Source of the DNA: Elusimicrobia bacterium GWF2_62_30
Lineage (GTDB): Bacteria; Elusimicrobiota; Elusimicrobia; Elusimicrobiales; UBA9959
Direction of reading: 5' to 3'
DNA length: 64,000 nt
NCBI GenBank assembly: GCA_001799995.1
Contig: MGUK01000097.1
Span: 1-64,000, forward strand
The notes beneath the pieces are model-generated. The model saw nothing but the letters and a program-made list of their open reading frames with translations. It was not told where the DNA came from and ran no database searches. How positions within the stretch are numbered: position 1 is the first letter of the stretch; every line of letters starts with the position of its first letter. The position numbers and the translations under genes were made by a program. Of this stretch, positions 23,595 through 33,003 are shown in pieces.

Positions 23595-24920
23595 TTAATT
23601 CTGGTTCAGCCAGAGGGTGAATTCGTCCCACTTGGAAACGTTGGCCCACTGCAGGTCGGCGTAGCCGGCGCCCAGGGCGGCTTTGGGGAAGTAGGCCGCT
23701 ATGCCTTTGGCCAGGGTGTAGGCCTTGGGGCCGCTCCAGTAGCCGCCCTTGTCGTCGCGGGTGCGGTTGTGGATGACCAGCGTGCCGGTGATGTAGGTCA
23801 TCAGGGCCTGGCCCTTGGCCTTCACATCGGCGTTCTGACTGCCCTCCACCACGCGGCGGGTGAAGTCGTAGAGGTCGCGGTTCTCGTCCATCGCGAAGTT
23901 GATGGCGGCGTTGCGGGAGGTCTTGGCCAGCTGCTTTTCGCCCGCGGCCATCACGGCCGCGCCGAAGGCGTCGGTCAGCTGCACCAGGCCGCCCACTGCG
24001 GAGGCTTTCACCAGGCTCTGCGTGTAGCCCTGGTCGATGCCGTCGTAATGGTTGGCGTAGCCGTTCACGGCGGCCTTGCCCAGTTCCATGGCGCTCATCG
24101 CGGGGTTCTTGACCACGGGACCCAGGAACAGGTCATAGGTATAGCCGTCGCCGGGCTCGGTCTCCTCGGAGGCCACGATGTAATCCACGGAATCCTTGAT
24201 CTCGTAGTCCACCTCGGCCATCTGCATCAGGCAGGCGTCGGTGCCGACCACGTCGGTCTTGCCAAGCGCCTTCATGATCAGGCCCATCTGGGGGGTGTTA
24301 ATATGGTTGCCGCTCTGCTCATCGTAGGAAATGCCCTTGGTGATGCGGGGCTCGCCGTGCTTGGTCCAGCCGGAGCCGTGGTTCCAGTAGATCAGCATGT
24401 ACTTCTTGGCGGGGTAGGTGGTCTTGGCCCACTTGGCGAAGTCGATGACGCTCTGGTAGGCGCCCATGTCCACCTGGCCCAGGTCGGCCAGGACCTTGGA
24501 GGAAACTTTATTGGTGTCGCTGTCCTTGGTCATGCGGTAGCGGCGCACGCCCTTCCAGTCGCCGTCCGAGGAATCGTAGCCCGCGATGCGGCCGGCTTCC
24601 ACTATAATATTGACCTTGTCGGTGGAGCCGATCTTCTCCATCTCGTTGAGGTCCTTCATCAGGAAGGGTTCCAGATCGTTCTTGCCGTTGCCGAAGACCA
24701 TTATGGTCCACTCAGCCGGGGCCTTGGCGGCCTCGGGCTTCTTGCCGAAAAGCCAATCGAAAATTCCTTTATCAACAGGGGCCGGGGCGGAGGCCTGCGG
24801 CGCGCTCTGTTTGGCGAGCTCCTTGTTCAGGTCGAAGCCCCCCTTGTCGAAATCTACTTCCGCGGCCGCCACGGACGAGAACATGGCCAACGCCAGCGCT
24901 GACAGGGATATTTTGCGCAT
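23595..24920 (-). CDS. Secreted clostripain-like (family C11) cysteine peptidase, paralogue 1
   Basis: This 441-residue protein has a signal peptide (MRKISLSALALAMFSSVAAA) and a propeptide-like linker. The C11 domain starts at EWTIMVFGNGKNDLEPFLM. The catalytic His is in YWNHGSGW (about residue 180) and the catalytic Cys in TDACLMQMAEV (about residue 230), the spacing found in clostripain. IVASEETEPGDGYTYD is a further family block. A perfect GGAGGTAATT precedes the ATG at 24920, which decides the start over a longer frame. The C-terminus has a KWDEFTLWL signature shared with two paralogues in this window. It lies downstream of and parallel to paralogue 2, with its own promoter and a terminator on each side. 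Confidence 0.93.
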   Translation of the reverse strand: MRKISLSALALAMFSSVAAAEVDFDKGGFDLNKELAKQSAPQASAPAPVDKGIFDWLFGKKPEAAKAPAEWTIMVFGNGKNDLEPFLMKDLNEMEKIGSTDKVNIIVEAGRIAGYDSSDGDWKGVRRYRMTKDSDTNKVSSKVLADLGQVDMGAYQSVIDFAKWAKTTYPAKKYMLIYWNHGSGWTKHGEPRITKGISYDEQSGNHINTPQMGLIMKALGKTDVVGTDACLMQMAEVDYEIKDSVDYIVASEETEPGDGYTYDLFLGPVVKNPAMSAMELGKAAVNGYANHYDGIDQGYTQSLVKASAVGGLVQLTDAFGAAVMAAGEKQLAKTSRNAAINFAMDENRDLYDFTRRVVEGSQNADVKAKGQALMTYITGTLVIHNRTRDDKGGYWSGPKAYTLAKGIAAYFPKAALGAGYADLQWANVSKWDEFTLWLNQN

Positions 24921-24962
24921 AATTACCTCCGACGCCTTATTAGTATTGCCTTTCATACATAT

Positions 24963-24990
24963 AGTGTACCTTCCTATAGGTTTATGGCAA
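24963..24990 (-). promoter_or_regulatory. Candidate promoter of C11 peptidase paralogue 1
   Basis: Read on the reverse strand, TTGCCA (24990-24985) and TACACT (24968-24963) are spaced by 16 bases, about 43 bases upstream of the start. GGCCC motifs lie just upstream (about 24997-25010). Confidence 0.4.
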
Positions 24991-25040
24991 GGTACAGGCG
25001 GCCCAGGCCCTGCCTTACCCAAAGGACCTATACAACGAAG

Positions 25041-25066
25041 AAGGGCCGGCTTCGCAGCCGGCCCTT
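25041..25066 (-). terminator. Hairpin terminator of C11 peptidase paralogue 2
   Basis: A 10-bp perfect stem (AAGGGCCGGC at 25041-25050 and GCCGGCCCTT at 25057-25066) with a 6-base loop lies 21 bases after the stop at 25088. The following T tract on the reverse strand is weak (CTTCGTTG). Confidence 0.75.
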
Positions 25067-25087
25067 CCTTATTACTTATTATTAAGC

Positions 25088-26353
25088 TTATTCCTGGTCT
25101 TTCTTCAGGTACCAGCCGATGAACTCGTCCCACTTGGACGCGGCGGCCCAGGCGATGGAGTTGTAATCGCTGTTGTAATAATACCCGGGCATATAACCGG
25201 CTATGCCGTAGGAATCATTGTAGTTGTACTGGCGGTTGACCACCACCAGCGTGTTCTTTATGTAGCTGTTGACGGCTTCGGCCTTCGCTTTTACGTTCGC
25301 GTCCTTGGTGGAGGCGGCCATAAGCTGGGCGAAGTGCGCGATGTCGTGGTTGTCGCTGACGGCATAGCTCTGCGCGTTGGAGATGGCGGTCTTCACCACG
25401 GCTTTGTCGCCGGCGGCCATCATCGCTTCCGCGAAGCCGTTCATCAGGGTGAGGAACTGGGGCATCGCGGCTACCTTTACAAGGCTCTGGGTATGGTCCT
25501 GGCCATTGTAATGGTCAGCGTAAGCGTTCACGGTCACTTTTCCCAGCTCTTCCGCGCCCATGGTGGGCTTGGCAACAACGGGGGCAAGGAAGGTATTATA
25601 GGTATAGCCGTCACCGGGTTCGGTTTCTTCGGAACCCACCACATAAGTAACGTTATCCTTTATCTCGTATATGACTTCCGGCATCTGCATCAGGCAGGCG
25701 TCGGAGCCGTACACGTCTATTTTGCCCATGGCTTTAAGGGCCATACCGAGCTGGGGGGTGGTTATGTGGTTTCCGGTCTCATCGTCATAGGAAATGCCCT
25801 TTTCGATGCGCTGGCGGCCGCCTTTGTCCCAGCCGGAACCGTGGTTCCAGACTATCAGCATGTATTTCTTGGCCGGGTAGTTGGTCTTGGCCCAGTTGAC
25901 GAAGTCTATAAGGTGATTATAGTCGCCCATGTCCACTTTGCCCAGTTCCTGCACGATGGGGGAGACGATCTTGGACATATTGGCGTCTTTCTTCACCAGG
26001 TAGCGGCGGGAGGAGATCCAGTTGCCATCGGAGCTGTCATAGCCGTTTATGCGGCCGAGCTCCGTGACCACGTTCACTTTGTCGGTGGAACCGACCATTT
26101 CCATCTCGTTCATGTCCAACATCCCGTATTTTTCCAGGTTGTTCTTGGCATTGATGAAAACCATTATGGTCCATTCCTTATCAACCTTGCCGGAAGCCTT
26201 TTCAGGGGCGGGCGCGGCCGGAATGCTCAGCTCAAGGGCCGAGATTTCCTGCTGGATGGTGGTTTTATTGGGGGTGTCGAAGGTTACGGCGGCCGACACC
26301 AGGGTAGAAACTGTAGCGAGTATCGTGAACACTGCGGCGATCTTTCTCAACAT
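25088..26353 (-). CDS. Secreted clostripain-like (family C11) cysteine peptidase, paralogue 2
   Basis: This 421-residue protein has a signal peptide (MLRKIAAVFTILATVSTLVS) and a short linker before EWTIMVFINAKNNLEKYGM. The catalytic His is in VWNHGSGWDKGG (about residue 170) and the Cys in SDACLMQMPEV (about residue 219). GSEETEPGDGYTYN matches paralogue 1, and overall the two are close paralogues with the same domain order. GGGAGGAAGTA precedes the ATG at 26353. The C-terminus contains SKWDEFIGWYLKK. It has its own long upstream region with many GGCCC-type motifs. Confidence 0.93.
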   Translation of the reverse strand: MLRKIAAVFTILATVSTLVSAAVTFDTPNKTTIQQEISALELSIPAAPAPEKASGKVDKEWTIMVFINAKNNLEKYGMLDMNEMEMVGSTDKVNVVTELGRINGYDSSDGNWISSRRYLVKKDANMSKIVSPIVQELGKVDMGDYNHLIDFVNWAKTNYPAKKYMLIVWNHGSGWDKGGRQRIEKGISYDDETGNHITTPQLGMALKAMGKIDVYGSDACLMQMPEVIYEIKDNVTYVVGSEETEPGDGYTYNTFLAPVVAKPTMGAEELGKVTVNAYADHYNGQDHTQSLVKVAAMPQFLTLMNGFAEAMMAAGDKAVVKTAISNAQSYAVSDNHDIAHFAQLMAASTKDANVKAKAEAVNSYIKNTLVVVNRQYNYNDSYGIAGYMPGYYYNSDYNSIAWAAASKWDEFIGWYLKKDQE

Positions 26354-26704
26354 TACTTCCTCCCGTGCTGCTTTTGGTCTGTGGCTCTCTCTTGAAAACC
26401 TACATTCATAGTTTAAGAGGAATATTGATGAACATCAAGGACAAAGGACCCAGGTCTTTTCAGTCCAGTAGGCCCATTGCGTTTTGGGCCTTAAGGCCCA
26501 TGGACTTGTCAAGGCTTCATAGGAGAAGGGCCTACCAGAGCGCGGAAAACTATTTTTCATAAAAATAGAGAGGCCCAGAACCGGCCGGCTAAGTGGTCCC
26601 GCGCGTGGGCCCTGTACCTACGCCAATTGGGCCCTTAAGACTTGTCTTTTTATTTAAAAAAAAGGGGCCTGGCCAAGGTCCCGGACCATGGCTCGGGCGG
26701 GGTT
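26354..26704. promoter_or_regulatory. Upstream region of C11 paralogue 2 with clustered AGGCCC/GGGCCT motifs
   Basis: No gene is recognised in these 351 bases. They hold AGGCCCA at 26470, 26494 and 26571; TGGGCCT at 26485; AGGGCCT at 26527; TGGGCCCT at 26606; TTGGGCCC at 26627; and GGGGCCT at 26664. The TGGGCCT at 26485 and the AGGCCCA at 26494 form a 16-base palindrome. This density is several times what base composition predicts, and similar motifs occur upstream of the other two C11 genes. They may be operator sites or part of a structured leader; which protein binds is unknown. Confidence 0.4.
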
Positions 26705-27619
26705 CTATTTTCCAGCGCGGGAGTACTCGCGGACGGCGGTTTTAAGGGTGGCCGCATGGATGCGGACCGTATCCCGGAAATTTTTGGCATAGCCGCCGCT
26801 CAGGACCACGGCCACCGGCACCCCGCGGCGCCGGCATTCGGAAAGGACGAAAGAGTCGCGCTTTTCAATGCCACCCAGCGTCAGCTTCAAACCACCCAGC
26901 ATATCGCCCCTGTACACGTCGGCCCCGGCCACGAACACCGCCAGGTCCGGCCTGGCCCTTTCAAAGGCGCGGGGCAGCCCGGCCCGCAGCAGCGCCAGGT
27001 ATTCCCCGTCGCGACAGCCCGGCCGCAGCGGGATATCCAGGGAGCTTTTTTCCTTGTTTTCCGGGTAAATGGCGTCATTATGCATAGAGAAGGTAAAAAC
27101 GCGCCTGTCCCCGCGGAAGATGGCGGCGGTGCCGTTGCCCTGGTGGGCGTCCAGGTCTATTATCAGAGCGCGGCGTATCCGGCCGCTTTTCTGCAACTTT
27201 TTAACGGCCACGGCCATATCGTTGATAAGACAGAAGCCCTCACCGTGGTCCGGGAAGGCGTGGTGGGAACCGCCGCCGCAGTTGAGCCCCAGCCCGGTTT
27301 CCAGCGCCAGCTCGGCGGCTTTGATAGTGCCGCCCGTGTTCAGAAGATGGGCTTCGGCCACGGACCTGGTTAGCTTTATTTCCGCCCTGGCCGAATCGGC
27401 CGGCGCGAACTTGAATTCCAGGTTCCTGCGCGCCCAGGCGCGGGTATGCGCCAGCTCCAGGTCCGCGCGGGAAGGCCGGGCCGGCTCGACGATATCTTTC
27501 CTGGAGAAGACCTTTTCCGCCAGCAGCAGGTTCAGCGCGGCTTCGAACTTATCGGCGCGGAACACGTGCCCTGGCACGCGCGCGGTGTATTTCGGAGAGA
27601 AAATTATTTTAATGCCCAT
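26705..27619 (-). CDS. Histone deacetylase family (class II-like) deacetylase
   Basis: This 304-residue protein has the arginase/deacetylase fold of HDAC-family enzymes, which remove acetyl groups from small amines, lysines or polyamines using zinc. The tandem His motif is in GGGSHHAFPDHGEGFCLIND (about residues 117-136). The zinc-binding Asp and His are in IDLDAHQGNGT, and a third ligand is probably the Asp in FVAGADVYRGD. The C-terminal LSGGY is conserved. The chain is shorter than eukaryotic HDACs but normal for bacterial members. There is no signal peptide. The neighbours give no hint of substrate. Confidence 0.9.
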   Translation of the reverse strand: MGIKIIFSPKYTARVPGHVFRADKFEAALNLLLAEKVFSRKDIVEPARPSRADLELAHTRAWARRNLEFKFAPADSARAEIKLTRSVAEAHLLNTGGTIKAAELALETGLGLNCGGGSHHAFPDHGEGFCLINDMAVAVKKLQKSGRIRRALIIDLDAHQGNGTAAIFRGDRRVFTFSMHNDAIYPENKEKSSLDIPLRPGCRDGEYLALLRAGLPRAFERARPDLAVFVAGADVYRGDMLGGLKLTLGGIEKRDSFVLSECRRRGVPVAVVLSGGYAKNFRDTVRIHAATLKTAVREYSRAGK

Positions 27620-27675
27620 AGCCGGCGCCGCCGCGCGCTCCCGCTATGATAACAAAATTGCCCCCGGAACGGAGG

Positions 27676-28365
27676 TCAGCTTTTTGGGCGGCTTTCCCCT
27701 TGCGCCGGGCGCTTGCCGGCTTCATCCATGACCAGCCGCCCGGAGACATACTTTTCGCTGCTTATTAAATTCCCCTCTTTATCGTACAGCTTCCTCGTCC
27801 CGTGCGGCTTATCGTCCAGGTACCCGGTCTCGCTCTGCAGGCCGCCCCCGTTAAAGTAGGTCCGGAACAATCCCTTCTGCCGGCCGCCGGCCATGACTTT
27901 TTCTTTCGCGACCGTATTGTCCGGATAAAATTCGCGATAAACGCCGTCCGGGATACGGCCGGCGGAACGCTGCAGCCAGCCGTCCAGGTCCACCACCCTG
28001 CTGCCGGCGTATACCCCGTTGACATAATAGACATATTCCAGCGCGCTGCCCACATTGTACGTCTCGAAGCGGAGATATTTCCCGTCTCCCTGGCCGAAGT
28101 ACCTTTCAGCCTGTTCCCGGGTCAGGTCCTGCATCCGTATTTCGGTCCAGGACTCTTTTTTCGAGGCCGGCGCGTTCTCTCCGGGCAGCAGGTCCTTGTT
28201 CTTCTCCCTGGGCAGGTCCCGCTTGGCCCGGAGCACCGTACCGAGCGGAACTATTTCTGCGGCTTCCACCTTCAGCCCGTTCTTAAGGAATATTGTTTCC
28301 GCGGAACCGGCCGCGGCAAGGAACGCGCAGGCGCAAAGCGCCGGCGCTATATGTAAAAACCTCAT
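27676..28365 (-). CDS. Secreted MORN-like repeat protein
   Basis: This 229-residue protein has a signal peptide (about residues 1-22, ending AAAGSA). Its second half contains a series of short repeats of the MORN/YwqK type: GVYREFYPDNTVAKEKVM, GLFRTYFNGGGLQSETGYL and GTRKLYDKEGNLISSEKYV. These beta-hairpin repeats are found in envelope-associated or toxin-immunity-like proteins, but here no toxin gene is next to it. The first half (about 23-100) has a FLKNGLKVEAAEIVPLG strand pattern and a charged linker. The role is unknown. Confidence 0.8.
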   Translation of the reverse strand: MRFLHIAPALCACAFLAAAGSAETIFLKNGLKVEAAEIVPLGTVLRAKRDLPREKNKDLLPGENAPASKKESWTEIRMQDLTREQAERYFGQGDGKYLRFETYNVGSALEYVYYVNGVYAGSRVVDLDGWLQRSAGRIPDGVYREFYPDNTVAKEKVMAGGRQKGLFRTYFNGGGLQSETGYLDDKPHGTRKLYDKEGNLISSEKYVSGRLVMDEAGKRPAQGESRPKS

Positions 28366-28596
28366 ACGCCCCCCCCTTTCCCGCGGGCGAACCCCGGGAA
28401 AACGGATATGCAGCGGCTTTAAAAAAAGCCGGCTCTATCAAGGGATTGTCCCGCTTACCCAAAGCGGGGCATGAATCCAAGCAAGTGGCAGTTAACCCTT
28501 CCCCTGCGGATAGGTTAGCAGAAATATCTTTATTTCGCCATACCCTGTATCCATTGTCACTTTCGGGGCGGGCGGCGCGTTAAAGTAAGGAGGGGA

Positions 28597-30105
28597 TCAA
28601 AGCAGAACGGCCAGCAGGAAGGCGGCGCAGAGCATGCAGCAGGCGTAGATGAACAGATCGCCGTTGCGCACATAAGCGCTCTGCTGCGCCCGCTCGTCTA
28701 TTACCACCTCGGCCTCGAGCACGCCCACAGCGTTAAGCTCCAGCCTTTTATTCACCCGCCCGTAAGGATCAATAGAGGCCGAGATACCGTTATTGGCCGC
28801 GCGCAGCACCGGGCGGCGGGTCTCTACGGCCCTGAAAATATTGGCCACCAGGTGCTGGGCGGGCGCCGCGGTGTCCAGGTACCAGCCGTCGTTGGTGATG
28901 TTCACGAAGAGCTGCGCGTCGCGCGCGGCGTCGTAGCGGAAAAGGTAAGGGAAGATGGATTCGTAACAGATGACGGGCGCCACCTTGAGGCCTTTTATGT
29001 TCATGAACGGCTGCTTCAGCCCGCCCGGGTCGAATTCGCCCAGCGCCGCCACCGGCTCTATGAACTTGCCGAGCAAGCCGCGCAAAGGGACATACTCGCC
29101 GAAAGGCACCAGCTCGCGCTTGTAGTAATCCCCGCCCTGCAGGCCGGTGGGCTCTATCAGGAACGCGGCCACCCGCCTGCCGTCGCCGCGGGAGACCGAC
29201 CCGACCAGGTGCTGCGCCCCCGACTCGCGCGCCAGCCTGGAGAGCCAGTCCCCGTAATGCTTGTCCTCTATCCAGCCCGGCAGCGCGTTCTCCGGCCAGA
29301 CCACCAGGTCCGGCTTGCCCGCGCCCTTAACCAGGCCTTCCAGCGTCGCTTCTATCTCCGCGGCGTAAACGGCATCCCACTTTTTGTAAAGGTCGATGGA
29401 CGGCTGCAGGAGCGCGGCCTTAAGGACCTTGCCCTCCGGAGCGGCGGCCGGGATCACGGATTTGCCGTAGAACCACAGCCCGCACACCACAAGAAAAGCC
29501 GGCGCCAGCGCAGCCGCGTTCCGCAGCGGTTTTACGCGGCGGTAGGCCAGCGCGCCTATCAGCGCCCCCGTGAAACAGACGGCCCAACTGAGCCCGTAAG
29601 GCCCGGTCAGGGACACCACCTGTATAAGCTCGGTATAGCGCCACTGCGTATAGCCCAGCAGGAACCAGGAGAACCAGATCCCCTTCAGGCTTAGCATGGC
29701 CTTGCCCCATTCCATCAGGGCCCAGCCGGAAGCGAACACGTAGGGGAAAGCGGCGCCGCCGCATTTTTTAAGGCAGAAGCCGAAGCCGCAGGCCAGGACG
29801 AACTCCAGGGCCATGAGCGCCGCCAAGAGCACCAGCCCGAGAGCGGACACCGCCGGCTCCACGCCGCCGGCGCGCATGGTGGGATAGATCCAGTACAGCA
29901 GCCCGAGGTAGAAAAGAAAGCCGGCGCCGAAGCCGCCGAACAGCGCGGCCTTGAGCGTTTTGGAATTGAGGATATGCCAGGCCAGCGGCGCCAGGGCGAA
30001 CCAGGCCAGCCAGCCCTGGTCGAACTTGGGATAACTCAGGATCAGCAGCGCCGCGGTCAGCAGCGGCACAAGCGCCGGGAGAATTTTCTTTGCCATCACT
30101 TGCAT
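28597..30105 (-). CDS. lnt: Apolipoprotein N-acyltransferase
   Basis: This 502-residue inner-membrane enzyme transfers the third acyl chain to the N-terminal Cys of lipoproteins, a step usually found in diderm bacteria. About six hydrophobic segments precede the nitrilase-like periplasmic domain. The catalytic triad is visible as Glu in VVWPENALPGW (near 270), Lys in the YYKRELVPFGEY block (near 335) and Cys in PVICYESIFPY (near 390). A final hydrophobic helix (LFIYACCMLCAAFLLAVLL) closes the protein. The start could be the ATG at 30105 or the one three codons later. A palindromic element separates it from secA upstream. Confidence 0.95.
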   Translation of the reverse strand: MQVMAKKILPALVPLLTAALLILSYPKFDQGWLAWFALAPLAWHILNSKTLKAALFGGFGAGFLFYLGLLYWIYPTMRAGGVEPAVSALGLVLLAALMALEFVLACGFGFCLKKCGGAAFPYVFASGWALMEWGKAMLSLKGIWFSWFLLGYTQWRYTELIQVVSLTGPYGLSWAVCFTGALIGALAYRRVKPLRNAAALAPAFLVVCGLWFYGKSVIPAAAPEGKVLKAALLQPSIDLYKKWDAVYAAEIEATLEGLVKGAGKPDLVVWPENALPGWIEDKHYGDWLSRLARESGAQHLVGSVSRGDGRRVAAFLIEPTGLQGGDYYKRELVPFGEYVPLRGLLGKFIEPVAALGEFDPGGLKQPFMNIKGLKVAPVICYESIFPYLFRYDAARDAQLFVNITNDGWYLDTAAPAQHLVANIFRAVETRRPVLRAANNGISASIDPYGRVNKRLELNAVGVLEAEVVIDERAQQSAYVRNGDLFIYACCMLCAAFLLAVLL

Positions 30106-30124
30106 AGCCGACTATTGGAGGGAA

Positions 30125-30245
30125 GGGCCGCCTGTGGCCTCAGCAAACCCGTTGCAGGAAGGGGGCCCCGCCATAATTTCCGAAAGGCGGGGGGAACCCA
30201 CGTAAGGGGTTCCTCTTCCGGGTTTGCAGAGGCCACAGGCGGTCC
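30125..30245. repeat. Palindromic element family A, copy 1
   Basis: Outer arms of 27 bases (30125-30151 and 30219-30245) pair with two mismatches and end inside with GCAAACCCG/CGGGTTTGC. Between them are two hairpins: CCCCGCC/GGCGGGG (30166-30172, 30186-30192) and GGAACCC/GGGTTCC (30193-30199, 30207-30213) with loop ACGTAAG. A second copy in the opposite orientation lies at 46703-46823. Its core is nearly identical, but its outer arms differ at several positions and remain complementary. The element lies between secA and lnt. Confidence 0.85.
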
Positions 30246-30282
30246 GTCCCGAACCCAGAGTTTGCGTCCCCCCCTGGCCGAC

Positions 30283-32907
30283 CTACACCGCGCCGTGGCA
30301 CTTCTTGTATTTCTTCCCGGAACCGCAGGGACAGGGGTCGTTGCGCCCCACCTTGGCGGCCAAAGGCCTGGGGGCCTGCTTCGGCTCCTCCTGCCTGGCC
30401 CGCTGCGGCGGCTGCTCAGGCTCCCGGCCCGGCTCGGCGGCCGCGGGGCGCGCCACTGGGCGCGGCGGCAGCTGCACGCGGAAAACGTATTCCACCATCT
30501 GGTCGCGCACGCGCGCCAGCATCGTCTCGAACAGCGCGTAGGACTCCTTCTGGTACTCTATCAGCGGGTCCTTCTGGCCGTAGGCGCGCAGGCCCACGCC
30601 CTTCTTGAGGTGGTCCAGGTCGTACAGGTGGTTCTTCCAGATATGGTCCATGATCTGCAGGAGCAGGATGCGCTGCAGTTCGGTGAAATCCACGTTGCGC
30701 TCGGTAAAATCCTTCACCCGCCCGTCGTAGGCGGCGTCCACGCGCTTGAACACCTCTTCCTCGAGCACGGGCCGTATCAGGCCGTGCAGCTCGTCGGCGG
30801 TGTAGGCCAGGTCGAAGCCGAAGGTCTTTTTAAGATAGACGTTGAGCACTTCCATGTTCCACAGGGAAGCCGGCTGCTCCGCCGGGGCGTTCAGGTCCAG
30901 CTGTTCCATCACCGACTCGCGGATCATCTTCTTGATACGGTCCACCACTTCGGCGCCGTCCAGGATGATATTGCGCAGCTCGTAGATTGCCATGCGCTGC
31001 TTGTTCATCACATTGTCGTAATCCAGCAGCTGCTTGCGGGCGTCGAAGTTCATGCCTTCCACGCGCTTCTGGGCGCCTTCTATCTGGCGGCTGACCAGTG
31101 CGGATTCGATCACCTCGCCCTCTTCCATGCCCAGCTTTTCCATGATGGCGGAAATGCGCTCGCTGCCGAACAGGCGCATCAGTTCGTCTTCGAGCGACAC
31201 GTAAAAAACCGAAGAGCCGGGGTCGCCCTGGCGCGCGCAGCGGCCGCGCAGCTGGTTGTCGATACGGCGGCTCTCGTGCCGCTCGGTGCCCATCACGCAC
31301 AGGCCGCCGGCGCCGTTGACGTATTCCTGCTCGCCGGGCTCGGCGGGGTTGCCGCCCAGCACGATGTCCGTGCCGCGGCCGGCCATATTGGTGGCGATGG
31401 TGACCTGCCCCTTGCGGCCGGCCTGCGAGATGATCTGCGCTTCCATCTCGTGATATTTGGCGTTCAGCACCTGGTGCGGGATGCCCTTCACGCGCAGCAT
31501 CGTGGCCAGCTTCTCGGATTTTTCTATCGAGCGGGTGCCGACCAGCATGGGCTGGCCTTTGCGCCAGCGCTCTTCTATTTCCATCACGATGGCGTTGTTC
31601 TTTTCGCGCTCGGTGCGGTAGATGCGGTCGGGGGAATCCCTGCGCACCAGCGGCCGGTTCGGCGGGATCTCCACCACTTCCAGCTTATAGATCTCCCAGA
31701 ACTCGTCCGACTCGGTCATGGCCGTGCCGGTCATGCCGGAAAGCTTGTTGTAGAGCTTAAAGTAGTTCTGGAACGTGATCGTGGCGAGGGTCTGGTTCTC
31801 CTCTTTGATCCGCATGTTCTCTTTGGCCTCGATGGCCTGGTGCAGCCCGTCGGACCAGCGGCGCCCCGGCATCAGGCGGCCGGTGAACTCGTCGACGATG
31901 ATGATCTCGCCATCCTTGACCACGTACTCCACGTCCTTGCGGAACAGATGGTAGGCGCGCAGGCCCTGCGTAAGGTGGTGCGCCCACTCGGAGCTGACGT
32001 CGTCGTAGATGTTGCCCACGCCCAGGATCTTCTCGGCCTTGTGCACGCCCTCTTCGGTCATCGTCGCGGTGTGGCTCTTCTCGTCGATGATGGCGTCGTA
32101 GCCCTTGCCCAGGTCCACCTCGTCGCGCTTGGCCTCTATCTCTTCCTTCTCGGTGATAAAGCGCGGGGTGAGTAGCGGGATCACGCGGTTGACCAGGTAA
32201 TACTTGTCGGTGGATTCCTCGGCGGGGCCGGAGATGATGAGCGGCGTGCGGGCCTCGTCCACCAGGATGGAGTCCACTTCGTCGACCACGGCGAAATTGC
32301 GCTCGCGCATCACGCGCTCGGACTTGTCCATCACCATGTTGTCGCGCAGGTAGTCGAACCCGACTTCGTTATTGGTGATATAGGTGATGTCGCGGTTGTA
32401 CATCACGCGGCGGTCCTCGTTCTTCATGTCGTGCTGGATGAAGCCGACGGTGAGGCCGAGGAATTCGTGCACGGGCCCCATCCAGAGGCTGTCGCGCTTG
32501 GCCAGGTAGTCGTTGACGGTCACCACGTGCACGCCGTGGCCGGTGAGGGCGTTAAGATAGGCGGGCAGGGTGGAGACCAGGGTCTTGCCCTCGCCGGTGC
32601 GCATCTCGGCTATCTTACCGCGGTGCAGCACCAGGCCGCCGATGAGCTGCACGTCGTAATGGCGCATCTTCAGCACGCGCTTGGACGCTTCGCGCACGCA
32701 GGCGAAGGCCTCGGGCAGGATATCGTCGAGGCTCTCGCCTTTGGCGAGCCGCTCTTTGAACTCGGGCGTTTTCGCTTTGAGCTGCTCGTCGCTGAACTTT
32801 GAAATTTCTTCTTCGAGCGCGTTTATCCGGTCGACCACGGGCTGCACGGTCTTCAGGGCGCGCTCGCTCTTGGAGCCGATGAGGGATTCAACGAGTTTTT
32901 TCAGCAT
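30283..32907 (-). CDS. secA: Preprotein translocase ATPase SecA
   Basis: This 874-residue ATPase drives Sec-dependent export. Walker A is in [17 protein letters not shown] (about residues 95-111). The DEAD-type motif is [20 protein letters not shown], followed by the preprotein crosslinking domain, the helicase core with [15 protein letters not shown], the helical scaffold with a [20 protein letters not shown]-type segment, and a C-terminal SEC-C zinc motif, [18 protein letters not shown] placed the start at the ATG at 32907 ([16 protein letters not shown]), which aligns with the family; an upstream in-frame start would add six residues. The many secreted proteins in this window depend on this pathway. 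Confidence 0.97.
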   Translation of the reverse strand: MLKKLVESLIGSKSERALKTVQPVVDRINALEEEISKFSDEQLKAKTPEFKERLAKGESLDDILPEAFACVREASKRVLKMRHYDVQLIGGLVLHRGKIAEMRTGEGKTLVSTLPAYLNALTGHGVHVVTVNDYLAKRDSLWMGPVHEFLGLTVGFIQHDMKNEDRRVMYNRDITYITNNEVGFDYLRDNMVMDKSERVMRERNFAVVDEVDSILVDEARTPLIISGPAEESTDKYYLVNRVIPLLTPRFITEKEEIEAKRDEVDLGKGYDAIIDEKSHTATMTEEGVHKAEKILGVGNIYDDVSSEWAHHLTQGLRAYHLFRKDVEYVVKDGEIIIVDEFTGRLMPGRRWSDGLHQAIEAKENMRIKEENQTLATITFQNYFKLYNKLSGMTGTAMTESDEFWEIYKLEVVEIPPNRPLVRRDSPDRIYRTEREKNNAIVMEIEERWRKGQPMLVGTRSIEKSEKLATMLRVKGIPHQVLNAKYHEMEAQIISQAGRKGQVTIATNMAGRGTDIVLGGNPAEPGEQEYVNGAGGLCVMGTERHESRRIDNQLRGRCARQGDPGSSVFYVSLEDELMRLFGSERISAIMEKLGMEEGEVIESALVSRQIEGAQKRVEGMNFDARKQLLDYDNVMNKQRMAIYELRNIILDGAEVVDRIKKMIRESVMEQLDLNAPAEQPASLWNMEVLNVYLKKTFGFDLAYTADELHGLIRPVLEEEVFKRVDAAYDGRVKDFTERNVDFTELQRILLLQIMDHIWKNHLYDLDHLKKGVGLRAYGQKDPLIEYQKESYALFETMLARVRDQMVEYVFRVQLPPRPVARPAAAEPGREPEQPPQRARQEEPKQAPRPLAAKVGRNDPCPCGSGKKYKKCHGAV

Positions 32908-33003
32908 ATGGCTATATTTAACCACTTTTAAACGCGTTTATAAATGGGGGGGCGCTTCTTGAACGGGATTTTGCTCCGGAATGGCCGCGGCCGGGTCCGG
33001 CGG

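Noticed and set aside
30125-30245. Riboswitch or mRNA leader for lnt or secA
   Set aside because: The core reads on the + strand here and on the - strand in the other copy, while all adjacent genes are on the - strand, so the orientation relative to transcription is not kept.
29974-32175. Long forward open frame across lnt and secA
   Set aside because: It lies opposite well-supported reverse-strand genes and spans the intergenic palindrome; its translation is low-complexity and His/Ala/Leu-rich with no domain.
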